64,000 nucleotides of DNA from Humibacter sp. RRB41 (GCF_022761015.1 NZ_JAKWJQ010000002.1:310001-374000); one strand, 5' to 3'; counted from the stretch's first letter, positions 30,958 to 41,507 are shown. Program-made: numbers and translations. Notes: a model not told the origin generated them from the sequence alone.

Positions 30958-33900
30958 GCGGACTTCGCCCGATCGAGTGCGTACTCCTGAAGCGATCGCA
31001 CCTCGAACCCCGCCCTGATCGCGTCGATCGATGCGACAGCCGCGCTCAGCTCGGCGATCGTCGTGAACAGCGCGGTGTCGGCAGCGATCGCGGCAGCGCG
31101 GATCTCATACCCGTCGGCACGTGCCGACCGGCCGCTCGGTGTGTTCACCACGATGCCGATCTCGCCGCGGTTGATCAGGTCGACGATGCTGGGTTCGTCG
31201 TCGGCGCGCTCATCGCTGTACTTGCGCACCGGCTCCGCCGCGATGCCGTTGCGCGCCAGCACCTCGGCAGTACCCTCGGTCGCGACGATGCGGTAGCCCT
31301 GTTGCGCAAGCCGGAGCACCGGCAGCACGATCGACCTCTTGTCGCGATCACTTACCGAGACGAAGACGGTGCCGGTCAGCGGCATCCCGCCGTAGGCAGC
31401 GGTCTGGCTCTTCGCGAACGCACGCGGGAAGTCCTTGTCGACGCCCATCACCTCCCCGGTCGAGCGCATCTCGGGCCCGAGCACCGAGTCGACGGTGCGG
31501 CCGTCCTTGGTGCGGAAGCGCTTGAACGGCAGCACGGCCTCCTTCACCGCGACGGGAGCGTCGAGCGGCACGACAGAGCCGTCCTGCTCTGGCAGCAGAC
31601 CTGAAGCCTTCAGCTCCGCGATGTTCTCGCCGACCATGATGCGGCTGGCGGCCTTGGCCAGCGGGATGCCCAGCGCCTTCGACACGAACGGCACGGTACG
31701 ACTCGCCCTCGGGTTCGCCTCGAGCACGTAGAGCACGCCCGCGGCGACGGCGAACTGCACATTGAGCAGCCCCCGCACTCCGACCCCCTCTGCGATCTTC
31801 AGCGTCGCATGCCGCACCCGGTCGACCACTGAACGGCCCAGCGTGACCGGCGGCAGCGTGCAGCTGGAGTCGCCGGAGTGGATGCCCGCTTCTTCGATGT
31901 GCTCCATCACGCCGCCGATGTAGAGCTCATCGCCGTCGAACAGCGCATCGACGTCGATCTCGATCGCGTCGTCGAGGAAGCGGTCGACGAGCAGCGGATG
32001 CCCCTGCCCGATGATGGCCTGGTCGGCGACGCGCACGAAGTAGTCGTCGAGCGACGGACTGTCGTAGACGATCTCCATGCCGCGACCCCCGAGCACGTAG
32101 CTCGGACGCACCAGCACGGGGAAGCCGATCTCGGCTGCGGCCGCCTGGGCGCCTGGTGCGTCGTACGCGATGCCGTTGCGTGGAGCGAGCAGTCCGGCGT
32201 TCTCGAGGATCTCGGCGAACAGCCCGCGCTCCTCTGCGAGGTCGATCGCGCTGGGGCTGGTGCCGAGGATCGGCACGCCTGCAGCCTCGAGGCCCTTCGC
32301 AAGGCCGAGGGCGGTCTGGCCGCCGAGCTGCACGACGACGCCGACCAGCTCACCGGACTGCGACTCGGCGTGGATCACCTCGAGTACGTCCTCGAGCGTG
32401 AGCGGCTCGAAGTAGAGCCGGTCGCTGGTGTCGTAATCGGTCGACACGGTCTCCGGGTTGCAGTTGATCATGACGGTCTCGAATCCCGCGTCGCGCAGGG
32501 CGAACGAGGCGTGCACGCACGAGTAGTCGAACTCGACGCCCTGGCCGATGCGGTTCGGTCCTGACCCCAGGATGACCACCTTGCGGCGATCGCTCGGCTC
32601 CACCTCGGTCTCGAAGTCGTAACTCGAGTAGTGGTACGGCGTGAGCGCGGGGAATTCACCGGCACACGTGTCGACGGTCTTGTACACGGGGCGCACGCCG
32701 AGGATGTGGCGCACCTCGCGCACCTCCGCCTCGCCGAAGCCGCGCAACTGGCCGATCTGGGCATCCGAGAAGCCGTGGTCCTTGGCGAGCACGACGGTGT
32801 CGGTGTCGAGCATGCCGGCCCCCGCGATGGTGTCGGCCACCTCGTTGATGAGGACGATCTGATCGAGGAACCAGGGGTCGATGCCGGTCGCGCGGTAGAC
32901 ATCTTGAATGCTCGCGCCCTTGCGCAGCGCCTGCTGCACGGTGACGATACGCCCGTCGGTCGGCGTGGCGGACGTCTCGAGCAGCTCCTCGACCGTGCGT
33001 GCCTCCTCGCCCCAGTGGAACGACGAGCCGTTCTTCTCCAGCGAGCGGAGCGCCTTCTGCAAGGCGCTGGCGAAGCTGCGGCCGATCGCCATCGCCTCGC
33101 CGACCGACTTCATGGTGGTGGTCAACGTCGGGTCGGCGGCCGGGAACTTCTCGAACGCGAACCGCGGCACCTTGACGACGACGTAGTCGAGGGTCGGTTC
33201 GAAGCTCGCAGGCGTGACACCGGTGATGTCGTTCGGTATCTCGTCGAGCCGGTAGCCGATTGCGAGCTTGGCCGCGATCTTGGCGATCGGGAATCCTGTC
33301 GCCTTCGAAGCCAGAGCACTCGACCGCGACACCCGGGGGTTCATCTCGATGACGATGATGCGGCCGGTCTCGGGGTTGACGGCGAACTGGATGTTGCAGC
33401 CACCGGTGTCGACGCCGACGGCTCGGATGATGTCGATGCCGATGTCGCGCATCCGCTGGTATTCGCGGTCCGTGAGCGTGAGCGCCGGTGCGACGGTGAT
33501 GGAGTCGCCGGTATGCACACCGACCGGGTCGACGTTCTCGATCGAGCAGACGACCACCGTGTTGTCGGCGGCGTCGCGCATCAGCTCGAGTTCGTACTCC
33601 TTCCAACCGAGGATCGACTCCTCGAGCAGCACCTCATGGGTGGGCGAGTCGTGAAGACCGGCGCCGGCGATGCGGCGCAGATCGTCTTCGTCGTACGCGA
33701 AGCCCGATCCCAGACCGCCCATGGTGAAGCTCGGCCTCACGACCAACGGGTAGCCGAGTTCGTCCGCGCCGGCCAGCACTTCGTCCATGGTGTGGCAGAT
33801 ACGGGAGTCCGCGACATCCGCGCCGCACTCGATCACGAGCTCCTTGAAGATCTGGCGGTCCTCGCCCTTCTGGATCGCCTCGAACTTGGCGCCGATCAGC

Positions 33901-34241
33901 TCGACGTCGTACTTCTCCAGGATGCCGTGCTCGTGCAGCTGCATGGCCGCGTTGAGCGCGGTCTGGCCTCCGAGGGTCGGCAGAATGGCATCCGGCTGCT
34001 CCTTGGCGATGATCGTCTCGATCACCTGCCACGTGATGGGCTCGACGTAGGTGGCATCCGCGAAGTCCGGGTCGGTCATGATCGTCGCGGGGTTCGAGTT
34101 GACGAGGATGACGCGCACGCCTTCCTCTCGCAGTACGCGGCACGCCTGCGTGCCCGAGTAGTCGAACTCGCACGCCTGGCCGATCACGATCGGGCCCGAC
34201 CCGATCACGAGCACGGATGAGATGTCTTCCCTTTTGGGCAT
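30954..34241 (-). CDS. carB: Carbamoyl-phosphate synthase large chain
   Basis: 1095 residues from the ATG at 34241; a longer frame upstream is an artefact of carA. Two ATP-grasp halves are evident: the first starts [21 protein letters not shown] and has [11 protein letters not shown], the second starts [21 protein letters not shown] and has [13 protein letters not shown]. The C-terminal about 150 residues form the MGS-like allosteric domain ([19 protein letters not shown]), where UMP or ornithine would bind. It makes carbamoyl phosphate with CarA for both pyrimidine and arginine synthesis. It overlaps carA by one base and pyrF by four. Confidence 0.98.
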   Translation of the reverse strand: MPKREDISSVLVIGSGPIVIGQACEFDYSGTQACRVLREEGVRVILVNSNPATIMTDPDFADATYVEPITWQVIETIIAKEQPDAILPTLGGQTALNAAMQLHEHGILEKYDVELIGAKFEAIQKGEDRQIFKELVIECGADVADSRICHTMDEVLAGADELGYPLVVRPSFTMGGLGSGFAYDEDDLRRIAGAGLHDSPTHEVLLEESILGWKEYELELMRDAADNTVVVCSIENVDPVGVHTGDSITVAPALTLTDREYQRMRDIGIDIIRAVGVDTGGCNIQFAVNPETGRIIVIEMNPRVSRSSALASKATGFPIAKIAAKLAIGYRLDEIPNDITGVTPASFEPTLDYVVVKVPRFAFEKFPAADPTLTTTMKSVGEAMAIGRSFASALQKALRSLEKNGSSFHWGEEARTVEELLETSATPTDGRIVTVQQALRKGASIQDVYRATGIDPWFLDQIVLINEVADTIAGAGMLDTDTVVLAKDHGFSDAQIGQLRGFGEAEVREVRHILGVRPVYKTVDTCAGEFPALTPYHYSSYDFETEVEPSDRRKVVILGSGPNRIGQGVEFDYSCVHASFALRDAGFETVMINCNPETVSTDYDTSDRLYFEPLTLEDVLEVIHAESQSGELVGVVVQLGGQTALGLAKGLEAAGVPILGTSPSAIDLAEERGLFAEILENAGLLAPRNGIAYDAPGAQAAAAEIGFPVLVRPSYVLGGRGMEIVYDSPSLDDYFVRVADQAIIGQGHPLLVDRFLDDAIEIDVDALFDGDELYIGGVMEHIEEAGIHSGDSSCTLPPVTLGRSVVDRVRHATLKIAEGVGVRGLLNVQFAVAAGVLYVLEANPRASRTVPFVSKALGIPLAKAASRIMVGENIAELKASGLLPEQDGSVVPLDAPVAVKEAVLPFKRFRTKDGRTVDSVLGPEMRSTGEVMGVDKDFPRAFAKSQTAAYGGMPLTGTVFVSVSDRDKRSIVLPVLRLAQQGYRIVATEGTAEVLARNGIAAEPVRKYSDERADDEPSIVDLINRGEIGIVVNTPSGRSARADGYEIRAAAIAADTALFTTIAELSAAVASIDAIRAGFEVRSLQEYALDRAKSA

Positions 34242-35506
34242 CAGTCGTTGTCCTTCGTCGCGTGGGCGAGAACCAGGTCTCTGAATCGGTCGAACAGGTA
34301 GTTGGCGTCGTGCGGTCCTGCGGCCGACTCCGGGTGGTATTGCACGCTGAATGCCGGAATGTCCAGGCAGTTCAGCCCCTCGACGACGTTGTCGTTGAGG
34401 TCGTAGTGGCTCACCTCCACGCGGCCGAAGCCTTCGGCCGACTCGCTGATCTCGTCGATCGGGGCGTCGACCGCAAAGCCGTGGTTGTGCGCCGTGATCT
34501 CGACACGGCCGGTCGAGCGGTCGAGCACCGGCTGGTTGATGCCGCGGTGACCGAACGGCAGCTTGTACGTGCCGTAGCCGAGCGCACGTCCGAGCAGCTG
34601 GTTGCCGAAGCATATGCCGAAGTAGGGAACGTCTCGGCGCAGCAGAGTGCGCAGCAGTTCGACGTGCTCGTCGGATGCCGCAGGGTCGCCCGGCCCGTTC
34701 GAGTAGAACAAGGCGCTCGGGTTCAGCTCGGTGATCTGATCGGCGGTCGTCGTCTCGGGAAGCACGATCACGTCGAAGCCGCGCTCGGCGAGGTAGTTCA
34801 GCGTGCTGGTCTTCACGCCGAGGTCGAGCACGGCGACGGAACCGACACGCTCGCCGCGCGCAGGGATCGTGTACTGCTCGGGCGTTGAGACGATCGACGA
34901 CAGATTCTGGCCGCGCATGTCGGCGCCGGCGCGCACCAGGTCGAGCTGCTCCAGGGTGCCGAGCGCGGCATCCGCTCCCGAGAAGATGCCTGCCTTCATC
35001 GCACCCGCCGAGCGCAGGTGTCGCGTGACAGCGCGCGTGTCGATTCCGCTGATGCCGACGACGCCACCGTCGGCCAGATCGTCGTCGAGGCTGCGCTGGG
35101 CGCGGAAGTTGGAGACGACGCGTGAGGGCTCGCGCACGGCGAATCCGGCGACCCAGATGCGCCCCGACTCCTTGTCGGCGTCGTTCATACCGGTGTTGCC
35201 GATGTGCGGTGCCGTCATGAGCACGATCTGCCCGGCGTACGACGGGTCCGTCAGGGTCTCCTGGTAGCCGGTCATGCCCGTCGCGAAGACGGCCTCGCCG
35301 AGCGTGCGGCCGAGAGCTCCGTAGCCGTGGCCCTCGAAGCGCGTTCCGTCTTCGAGGACGAGCACGGCAGGCTCGCGACGCGCGGCGGTTGCAGCCTCGG
35401 TCGGCGAGGAGAAGGTCACCTCCGGCGCGTTGGGCTCTGGTGTCTGCCCCACGCCAGCCGGCTGTTCGTTTGGCTGCTGCTCGTCTGCCAGTTGTTCGTC
35501 TGCCAT
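34241..35506 (-). CDS. carA: Carbamoyl-phosphate synthase small chain
   Basis: 421 residues. It is the glutaminase subunit delivering ammonia to CarB. The class I amidotransferase triad is Cys299 ([12 protein letters not shown]), His391 and Glu393 ([12 protein letters not shown]). The conserved family start ([19 protein letters not shown]) comes only at residue 46. The first 45 residues are a disordered Glu/Gln/Pro-rich extension containing a threefold 15-base repeat. The true start could be internal, but no better internal start with a binding site is obvious. It begins 1 base after the stop of the upstream membrane-protein gene. Confidence 0.95.
   Translation of the reverse strand: MADEQLADEQQPNEQPAGVGQTPEPNAPEVTFSSPTEAATAARREPAVLVLEDGTRFEGHGYGALGRTLGEAVFATGMTGYQETLTDPSYAGQIVLMTAPHIGNTGMNDADKESGRIWVAGFAVREPSRVVSNFRAQRSLDDDLADGGVVGISGIDTRAVTRHLRSAGAMKAGIFSGADAALGTLEQLDLVRAGADMRGQNLSSIVSTPEQYTIPARGERVGSVAVLDLGVKTSTLNYLAERGFDVIVLPETTTADQITELNPSALFYSNGPGDPAASDEHVELLRTLLRRDVPYFGICFGNQLLGRALGYGTYKLPFGHRGINQPVLDRSTGRVEITAHNHGFAVDAPIDEISESAEGFGRVEVSHYDLNDNVVEGLNCLDIPAFSVQYHPESAAGPHDANYLFDRFRDLVLAHATKDND
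35462..35506 (-). repeat. Threefold 15-base repeat at the carA start
   Basis: Three in-frame 15-base units (ATGGCAGACGAACAA, CTGGCAGACGAGCAG, CAGCCAAACGAACAG) encode [15 protein letters not shown]. Units one and two differ at three bases and unit three is more diverged. Confidence 0.75.
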
Positions 35507-35507
35507 G

Positions 35508-36056
35508 TCAGGCCTCGTTTCCGGAGGTGTCGTCGGTGGGAACTGTTGCGCCGCTGTCGGCGCCGATGATGCTGCGGATGCCCGTGACGAGTCGTTGCCG
35601 CTCGTCGGGGTCCGTCACGCGAAGGTAGGTGTCGAGTACCGTGCCATCGGCATCCGCCGGCACCGTGCGCCAGGCCAGCAAGACCAGCCCGTCGCGCTCG
35701 ACCGTGCGATCGATCGTCCAGGTCGCTGCGCCGATGCCTGCCATCGCCGATGCGGCGATCGCAACGCTGGACTCCCCCTGCGACGTGATCGTCACGCCCC
35801 CCTTGGAGACGGCGACGGCGGCGCTCGCACGGAACGCGAGCCCGGGGACGACAACGCGATCCAGCGGCTTGTCGTGATATGTGCTCGCCACGTGCAGCGC
35901 GTGCACGGTGAGCAGGAGCTCGCCCGGGGCATCCAGCACGGTCGGCACTGCGAGTGCGGAGTCGCGGCCGGCACGGCGACGCCAGCCGCGCCACATGCCG
36001 ACGAAGATCAGTGCGACCAGGACCACGATGATCGCGGTCGGCCAGAGCTTATCCAT
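35508..36056 (-). CDS. Single-pass membrane protein of the pyr operon
   Basis: 182 residues from the ATG at 36056, overlapping the pyrC stop by 8 bases (ATGGATAA). One N-terminal membrane helix (about 4-24) and a WRGWRRR positive cluster place the rest in the cytoplasm. The soluble domain, with strands such as [14 protein letters not shown] and GGVTITSQG, looks like a small beta-rich PH-like fold, but I cannot identify it with certainty. It lies between pyrC and carA with tight overlaps on both sides, so it is expressed with the pyrimidine enzymes. Actinobacterial pyr operons often carry such a membrane protein of unknown function at this point. Confidence 0.82.
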   Translation of the reverse strand: MDKLWPTAIIVVLVALIFVGMWRGWRRRAGRDSALAVPTVLDAPGELLLTVHALHVASTYHDKPLDRVVVPGLAFRASAAVAVSKGGVTITSQGESSVAIAASAMAGIGAATWTIDRTVERDGLVLLAWRTVPADADGTVLDTYLRVTDPDERQRLVTGIRSIIGADSGATVPTDDTSGNEA

Positions 36057-37389
36057 GCTGTTCACTCTCCTTGGCGAGCGAGGCGGCCTCGTCCTTCGCG
36101 ATCGGATTCCCGTCTCGAACGGTCGCGGTTCCGCCGTGGAACGTCCAGAGCACGCGCCCCGGCAGTTCGCGGCCGAGGTAGGGCGAGTTGACGCCCTTGC
36201 CTGCCAGTCGGTCGACGTCGAAGACGTCGGTCTTGTTCGGGTCGTAGAGCACCACGTCCGCACGGAATCCGGATGCCACGGGCCGACCGCGCTCCACGCG
36301 CCCGATCCGCGCGGGAGCCTGCGCCATCACCCGTGCCACGTCGCTCCAGCCGAGCAGACCGGTTTCGACGACGGCCTTGTGCACGACGCTCAGCGCGGAC
36401 TCGAGGCCGACCATGCCGTTGGCCGCGGCATCCCACTCGCAGTCCTTCGCCTCGATCGGATGCGGCGCGTGGTCGGTTGCCACGATGTCGATGGTTCCGT
36501 CGGCAAGGGCAGAGCGCAGCGCCTGCACGTCCTCCTCGCGCCTCAGCGGCGGGTTCACCTTGAAGCGCGCGTCGTAGCCGGCCACCAGCTCTTCAGTGAG
36601 GAGCAGGTGGTGCGGCGTGACCTCGGCCGTGACGTCGATGCCGCGCGCCTTCGCCCAGCGGATGATGTCCACCGATCCGGCAGTCGACACGTGACACACG
36701 TGCAGCCGGCTGCCGACGTGCTCGGCCAGCAGAACGTCGCGGGCGATGATCGACTCCTCTGCCACCGCGGGCCATCCGGCGAGCCCGAGGGTCCCTGACA
36801 ATGCGCCCTCGTTCATCTGCGCGCCTGCCGTGAGACGTGGTTCCTGGGCGTGCTGCGCGATGACGCCGTCGAAGGCCTTCACGTATTCCAGTGCCCGGCG
36901 CATCAGCAGCGGATCGAAGACGCACATGCCGTCGTCGGAGAACACGCGAACGCGCGCCCTGGATGCCGCCATCGCGCCGAGCTCGGCGAGCCGCTCTCCC
37001 GCCAGACCCATCGTCACGGCGCCGATCGGCTGCACCGTCGCGTAGCCGGCGGCGAGCCCGAGCGAGAGTTCCTGCTCGACGACGCCTGCGGTGTCGGCCA
37101 CCGGGGACGTGTTCGCCATCGCGAACACTGTCGTGTATCCGCCTGCCGCAGCCGCGCGCGTGCCGGAGAGCACGGTCTCGCTCTGCTCGTAGCCCGGCTC
37201 CCGCAGGTGGGTGTGCAGGTCGACCAACCCCGGCAGGGCGATCAGCCCTGAGGCGTCGATGCTGGTGGCATCCTGCGACCCGGTCTTCGCGTCTGCGCCG
37301 ACCGTGAGGGTGCCGTCCGAGATGAGGATGTCGGCACTCGAGCCGTCGACGAGCGTCGCGCCCTCGATGAAGAAGCGTTCGCGTGACAC
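36049..37389 (-). CDS. pyrC: Dihydroorotase
   Basis: 446 residues from a GTG at 37389 that shares one base with the pyrB stop (TAGTG). It cyclises carbamoyl aspartate to dihydroorotate. Metal ligands His59 and His61 lie in GLVDLHTHLREPG. Later metal and catalytic residues are in HVCHVST and in ATDHAPHPIEAKD with the catalytic Asp. It is the type I class that often associates with aspartate carbamoyltransferase. The much longer frame upstream is spurious. Confidence 0.96.
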   Translation of the reverse strand: MSRERFFIEGATLVDGSSADILISDGTLTVGADAKTGSQDATSIDASGLIALPGLVDLHTHLREPGYEQSETVLSGTRAAAAGGYTTVFAMANTSPVADTAGVVEQELSLGLAAGYATVQPIGAVTMGLAGERLAELGAMAASRARVRVFSDDGMCVFDPLLMRRALEYVKAFDGVIAQHAQEPRLTAGAQMNEGALSGTLGLAGWPAVAEESIIARDVLLAEHVGSRLHVCHVSTAGSVDIIRWAKARGIDVTAEVTPHHLLLTEELVAGYDARFKVNPPLRREEDVQALRSALADGTIDIVATDHAPHPIEAKDCEWDAAANGMVGLESALSVVHKAVVETGLLGWSDVARVMAQAPARIGRVERGRPVASGFRADVVLYDPNKTDVFDVDRLAGKGVNSPYLGRELPGRVLWTFHGGTATVRDGNPIAKDEAASLAKESEQHG

Positions 37390-38339
37390 TAGTTGACCTC
37401 CCGATCGCCCGACAGCAGCAGGTAGAGCGCAGCCATGCGCACGGAGACGCCGCTCGCGACCTGATCTCGCACCAGTGAACGCGGCGAGTCGGCCGCTGCG
37501 GCCGAGATCTCCAGGCCGCGGATCATCGGGCCAGGATGCATCACCATCGTATCCGGGCGCAGCCTGACCAATCGCTCGGCATCGAGTCCCCAGGTTCGCG
37601 AGTACTCGCGGGCGTTCGGGAAGAATGCTGCGTTCATGCGCTCGGCCTGGATGCGCAACATCATGATCACGTCCGGGTCGTCCGCGATGGCGGTGTCGAG
37701 GTCGTAGCCGATCCCGGCCGGCCACTGATTCGTGTCGACTGGCAGCAGCGTCGGCGGCGCGACGAGCGTCACCTCGGCGCCCAGCGTGTCGAGCAACCAC
37801 ACGTTCGACCTGGCGACCCTGGAGTGCAGGATGTCGCCGACGATCGTCACGCGCAGCCCGTCGAGGTCTTTACCGCGGCTCGCTGTGCCGTGCAGACGTT
37901 TGCGCATGGTGAACGCATCCAGCAGCGCCTGGGTCGGATGCTCGTGCGTCCCGTCCCCCGCGTTCAGGATGCCCGCGTCGATCCACCCGCTCGAGGCGAG
38001 CGTGTGCGGCGCGCCCGAAGCCGAGTGGCGGATGACCACAGCGTCGGCGCCCATCGCGGCGAGCGTCTGCGCGGTGTCTTTCAGGCTCTCGCCCTTCGAG
38101 ACGCTCGAGCCCTTCGCGCTGAAGGTGATGACATCGGCGGAGAGCCGCTTCGCGGCGGCCTCGAACGAGATGCGGGTGCGCGTCGAGTCCTCGAAGAAGA
38201 GATTGACGACGGTCTTGCCGCGCAGGGTCGGGAGCTTCTTGACCTCGCGGGTGGCGACATCCGCCATGTCTTCCGCGACGTCCAGGATGCCGATGGCGGC
38301 GTCGCGGTCGAGGTCGCGTGTGGAGAGCAGATGGCGCAT
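37389..38339 (-). CDS. pyrB: Aspartate carbamoyltransferase catalytic subunit
   Basis: 316 residues. It joins carbamoyl phosphate and aspartate. The carbamoyl-phosphate site [10 protein letters not shown] and the [13 protein letters not shown] motif are intact. No pyrI regulatory subunit is present, consistent with control through PyrR. It overlaps pyrR by one base and pyrC by one base. Confidence 0.97.
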   Translation of the reverse strand: MRHLLSTRDLDRDAAIGILDVAEDMADVATREVKKLPTLRGKTVVNLFFEDSTRTRISFEAAAKRLSADVITFSAKGSSVSKGESLKDTAQTLAAMGADAVVIRHSASGAPHTLASSGWIDAGILNAGDGTHEHPTQALLDAFTMRKRLHGTASRGKDLDGLRVTIVGDILHSRVARSNVWLLDTLGAEVTLVAPPTLLPVDTNQWPAGIGYDLDTAIADDPDVIMMLRIQAERMNAAFFPNAREYSRTWGLDAERLVRLRPDTMVMHPGPMIRGLEISAAAADSPRSLVRDQVASGVSVRMAALYLLLSGDREVN

Positions 38340-38917
38340 CAGTGCTTCTCCCCCTCGTGCTCGTCGCGCTCGCCATGTTCGGGTTCGCCACCGTCGATCG
38401 TGACCGCGTCGTCTCCGTCCACCTCGGCCAGTCGCACGTTGATGCGCTCCCTGGCGGAGCTCGGAAGGTTTTTGCCCACGAAGTCGGCCCTGATAGGGAA
38501 CTCGCGGTGCCCGCGGTCGACCAGCACAGCGAGGCGCACGGCCTTCGGGCGGCCGAGGTCGCTCAGTGCGTCGAGCGCGGCCCTGATGGTGCGGCCGGAG
38601 AAGAGCACATCATCGACGAGCACCACGGTCGCGCCGTCGATCGAAACCGGAACGCTGGTGGGCGACGGCGTCCTGGTCGGATGCTTCGCAAGATCGTCGC
38701 GGTACATGGTCACGTCGAGCGCGCCGACGGGCGGTGCCTCGCCGTCCTCGATGCGGGCGATGGTCGCGCCCAGTCGCCTCGCCAGGGTCACTCCCCTGGT
38801 CGGGATGCCCAGAATGACGAGATCGTCAGAACCCCGGTTGGACTCCAGGATCTCGTGAGCGATCCGAGTCAACGCCCGGGCGATGTCAGCCTGCTGCAGC
38901 ACGGTGCGTGCCGTCAT
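38339..38917 (-). CDS. pyrR: PyrR, pyrimidine operon RNA-binding regulator
   Basis: 192 residues. The phosphoribosyltransferase fold carries the PRPP loop [18 protein letters not shown] and the PyrR-specific [15 protein letters not shown] and [20 protein letters not shown] segments. PyrR binds pyr leader RNA when UMP or UTP is high, and many members also have weak uracil phosphoribosyltransferase activity. The C-terminus has an extra charged tail ([15 protein letters not shown]). It is the first gene of pyrR-pyrB-pyrC-x-carA-carB-pyrF, and its own leader contains a near-consensus binding hairpin, so autoregulation is expected. Confidence 0.96.
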   Translation of the reverse strand: MTARTVLQQADIARALTRIAHEILESNRGSDDLVILGIPTRGVTLARRLGATIARIEDGEAPPVGALDVTMYRDDLAKHPTRTPSPTSVPVSIDGATVVLVDDVLFSGRTIRAALDALSDLGRPKAVRLAVLVDRGHREFPIRADFVGKNLPSSARERINVRLAEVDGDDAVTIDGGEPEHGERDEHEGEKH

Positions 38918-38923
38918 GCCGAC

Positions 38924-38957
38924 CCCCTTCCCCGCCTCACAGGACGGCTGTTAAAGG
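38924..38957 (-). promoter_or_regulatory. PyrR-binding RNA hairpin over the pyrR ribosome binding site
   Basis: The leader RNA folds as an upper stem CCGUC/GGCGG with hexaloop CUGUGA (38932-38947), an internal loop AACAG/GG, and a lower stem CCUUU/AAGGG (38953-38957 with 38925-38929). The known PyrR consensus ARUCCNGNGAGGYU is matched at 10 of 12 fixed positions, and the two differences are a compensatory A-U to C-G change. The lower stem's 3' strand is part of the Shine-Dalgarno run AAGGGGG, so a bound PyrR would block translation. This is the mode described for Mycobacterium smegmatis. Confidence 0.8.
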
Positions 38958-39082
38958 ATGCCTTCGACCGATGAGCCTATCAGTTGCAGATCGGTGGTCG
39001 GCACGTGGGCCTCGGGGCATCGAGCAGCGTTTCACGACCTGATCACGACCGTCGTCCTCGACGAACGACATCTGCCGCCCAC

Positions 39083-39775
39083 TCAAATGTGGAACAGCCG
39101 CCCGCCCGCCAGGCTCACGGCGACGGCGAGCACGCCGATCACGACGGTACGAGTGATGGTGCGGAGCAGACGCGCCCTGCCGTAGCGCGCGACGATCACC
39201 GAGGTCACGACGAGCGAGACGACGACTGCGGCGAGCGTGATCGGGATGCGCCAGGCATCCGGAGCCAGCAGCGCCGCGGCCAGCGGAGCCGCCGATCCGA
39301 GCACGAACGCTCCCAACGCGGAAACGCCCGTCAGGACGGGCCTTTGCACATCGGACAGGCTGAATCCGTACTCGGCCTCCACCTGTGAAGCGAGTGCGTC
39401 GCCCGCGCTCAGCTCGGCCGCGACCTGCGCGGCGAGTTCGGGTGAGAGGCCTTTCGCCTCGTAGATGGCGGCGAGCTCGGCCTCTTCCTGCTCTGGAGTG
39501 AGGGCGAGCCGGCGACGCTCGTTTTCGATGATGGCGAGATGCGCGTCGCGTTGGGTCGCAAGCTCCGAATACGTCACGACGCCGAGCGCCAAACCTCCGG
39601 CCACCATCGTGACGAACGCCGCGACGGTTACTGTCGCATCGCCTGCGCCCGCTCCCACGAAACCCTCGATGATTCCGGCCGTCGCGATGATTCCATCGTT
39701 CGCGTCGACGATCCGATCGCGCACGGAGTCCGCGCGCGAGACGGAGTCATCGGGAACCCACGCGGGTGCGCTCAT
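39083..39775 (-). CDS. VIT1/CCC1-family iron/manganese transporter
   Basis: 230 residues. The first helix region RDRIVDANDGIIATAGIIEGFVGAG is the VIT family signature with the metal-pathway Asp. Hydrophobic segments follow near 48-68, 150-170, 176-196 and 205-225. A hydrophilic, glutamate-rich stretch at about 75-140 (TPEQEEAELAAIYEAKGLS) is the expected cytoplasmic metal-binding hairpin. These proteins move Fe2+ or Mn2+ out of the cytoplasm. It starts 22 bases after the lipoprotein gene and ends 165 bases before pyrR. Confidence 0.88.
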   Translation of the reverse strand: MSAPAWVPDDSVSRADSVRDRIVDANDGIIATAGIIEGFVGAGAGDATVTVAAFVTMVAGGLALGVVTYSELATQRDAHLAIIENERRRLALTPEQEEAELAAIYEAKGLSPELAAQVAAELSAGDALASQVEAEYGFSLSDVQRPVLTGVSALGAFVLGSAAPLAAALLAPDAWRIPITLAAVVVSLVVTSVIVARYGRARLLRTITRTVVIGVLAVAVSLAGGRLFHI

Positions 39776-39797
39776 GACCCTCCGTCGAGAAGCTGCC

Positions 39798-40511
39798 CTA
39801 CTTGCCGCCGCCTGCGATGAACGACTTCAACGCCTTCGTGTCGGTGATGTCACCACCGTACTGGTGCCCGTTCACGAGCACGGTAGGGGTTCCTTTGATC
39901 GTCTTGATGTCCGCATCGGGAATCGGGCCGTTCAGTGCCGTCTGCGTGTTGTTCGTCAGCCACGCGGCGTACTTGTGCGAGGCGATGCACGAGTCGACGT
40001 CCGTCGCACCCACGCCGTGCGCGAGCGACGTCAACTTCGCGTCGGTGAGGCCCGATGAGCCCTCTCCCGGCTGATCGGCATAGAGCGCGGCGAGGTAGGT
40101 GAGGGTCGCCTTCGGATCGGATGCCGCAACACAGGTCAGCGCGCTGCCTGCGCGGGACGAGTAGTTCGTGCCCTGCGAGTTGGGGTCCAGGAAGTTCAGC
40201 GGGTGGATGCTCAGCGTGATCGTGCCGTCGTTGACCAGTTGAGCGAGCGTTCGGCCGTTGGCCTTCTCGAACTGGCCGCAGTATGGGCACATCGGGTCGA
40301 TGTAGGTGGCCACCTTCGTCGTGCCGTCCCCGACGACGAGAGCTCCCTTGTCGAAGTCCGCAGCTCCCGTGACACCGGTGGGCAGTTTCGCCGAACTCGA
40401 TGAGGCGGGGGCCGTCGCGGCTCCCGTCGACGGAGCGCAGGCCGCAAGCACCGCGACGATGGCCGCGCCGATCATGGCAGCGCCGATGCGGCGGCCGATG
40501 TTCCTCGTCAT
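39798..40511 (-). CDS. DsbA-like thioredoxin-fold lipoprotein
   Basis: 237 residues from the ATG at 40511, where GGAGG stands upstream; the longer frame is nonsense. A lipoprotein signal peptide ends in VLAAC with lipid-attached Cys25, followed by a Ser/Ala/Thr linker. The thioredoxin fold has the redox motif CPYC (Cys75, Cys78), a helical insertion, and the cis-proline loop GTPTVLVNG. It resembles the DSBA-like family (DsbA/DsbG type, Thioredoxin_4), which oxidises or isomerises disulfides in exported proteins. Lgt in this window would process it. It lies 16 bases after nusB. Confidence 0.9.
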   Translation of the reverse strand: MTRNIGRRIGAAMIGAAIVAVLAACAPSTGAATAPASSSSAKLPTGVTGAADFDKGALVVGDGTTKVATYIDPMCPYCGQFEKANGRTLAQLVNDGTITLSIHPLNFLDPNSQGTNYSSRAGSALTCVAASDPKATLTYLAALYADQPGEGSSGLTDAKLTSLAHGVGATDVDSCIASHKYAAWLTNNTQTALNGPIPDADIKTIKGTPTVLVNGHQYGGDITDTKALKSFIAGGGK

Positions 40512-40527
40512 CAGTCGTGAACCTCCG

Positions 40528-40944
40528 TCAGTGCGCGACAGCCGCGCCGATCTTCGCGAGCAGGCCGTTGACGAACTTGGCCGAGTCATCCGTGGAGAGA
40601 ATCGTGGCCTGGTCGACGGCTTCCGAAATCGCCACGCCGTCCGGCACCTCGGGGTTGTACAGCATCTCCCACACGCCCATCCGCAGAATGGCGCGGTCGA
40701 CGGCGGGCATCCGCTCCAGGGTCCAGCCCTGCGCGTACGTCTGAATCAGTTCGTCGATCTCATCGCCGTGATCGATGACGCCGTCGACGACCTCACGCGC
40801 GTAGAGCCACGATGCCTCACGGGAGGGCTCGCTGGCGGCGCGCTGCGCCTCGTCAGCCAACGCGCTGGCGAGTGGGACTCCCCGCAGGTCTGCGCTGTAC
40901 AGCACGTCGATGGCGCGCTTGCGAGCCTTGCTTCTGGCGCTCAC
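40528..40944 (-). CDS. nusB: Transcription antitermination factor NusB
   Basis: 138 residues, all helical, with the N-terminal motif SARSKARKRAIDVLYSADLRG and the closing GVAISEAVDQATILSTDDSAKFVNGLLAKI. NusB with NusE binds boxA RNA during rRNA transcription. A GTG start shares one base with the efp stop (TAGTG). efp-nusB is a common bacterial pair. Confidence 0.96.
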   Translation of the reverse strand: MSARSKARKRAIDVLYSADLRGVPLASALADEAQRAASEPSREASWLYAREVVDGVIDHGDEIDELIQTYAQGWTLERMPAVDRAILRMGVWEMLYNPEVPDGVAISEAVDQATILSTDDSAKFVNGLLAKIGAAVAH

Positions 40945-41507
40945 TAGTTGACGCGGCCGAGGTAATCGCCCGTGCGGGTGTCGACCTTGACCTTCGTTCC
41001 GGTCTCGAGGAACAGCGGAACCTGGATCTGATACCCGGTCTCGACCGTGGCGGGCTTGGTGCCGCCGGTGGAGCGGTCCCCCTGCAGGCCCGGCTCGGTG
41101 TACGTGATCTCGAGCACGACGGATGCCGGCAACTCGACATAGAGCGGGTTGCCGTTGTTCATCGCGATGGTCACGTTCTGGTTCTCGAGCATGAAGTTCG
41201 CGGCGTCGCCGACGACAGTTCCCGGGACGGTGAACTGGTCGTAGTCGCTGGTGTCCATGAAGACGAAGCCGTCGCCGTCGCTGTACAGGTACTGGTACTC
41301 GCGACGATCGACGTTCTCGAACTCGAGCTTCGTGCCGGCGTTGTACGTGCGGTCGACGACCTTGCCGCTCACGACGTTCTTGAGCTTGGTGCGCACGAAC
41401 GCGCCGCCCTTGCCCGGCTTGACGTGCTGGAACTCGATGACGGTCCAGAGCTGGCCGTCGATGTTGAGGACGGCGCCGTTGCGGATGTCAGCGGTATCGG
41501 ATGCCAT
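40944..41507 (-). CDS. efp: Elongation factor P
   Basis: 187 residues with three OB-like domains. It relieves ribosome stalling at polyproline. The tip loop reads VKPGKGGAF with Lys33, the position modified in E. coli; no modification genes are seen here, and many actinobacterial EF-Ps work with other or no modification. The ATG is preceded by AAGGA. It is 88 bases downstream of aroQ and overlaps nusB by one base. Confidence 0.97.
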   Translation of the reverse strand: MASDTADIRNGAVLNIDGQLWTVIEFQHVKPGKGGAFVRTKLKNVVSGKVVDRTYNAGTKLEFENVDRREYQYLYSDGDGFVFMDTSDYDQFTVPGTVVGDAANFMLENQNVTIAMNNGNPLYVELPASVVLEITYTEPGLQGDRSTGGTKPATVETGYQIQVPLFLETGTKVKVDTRTGDYLGRVN

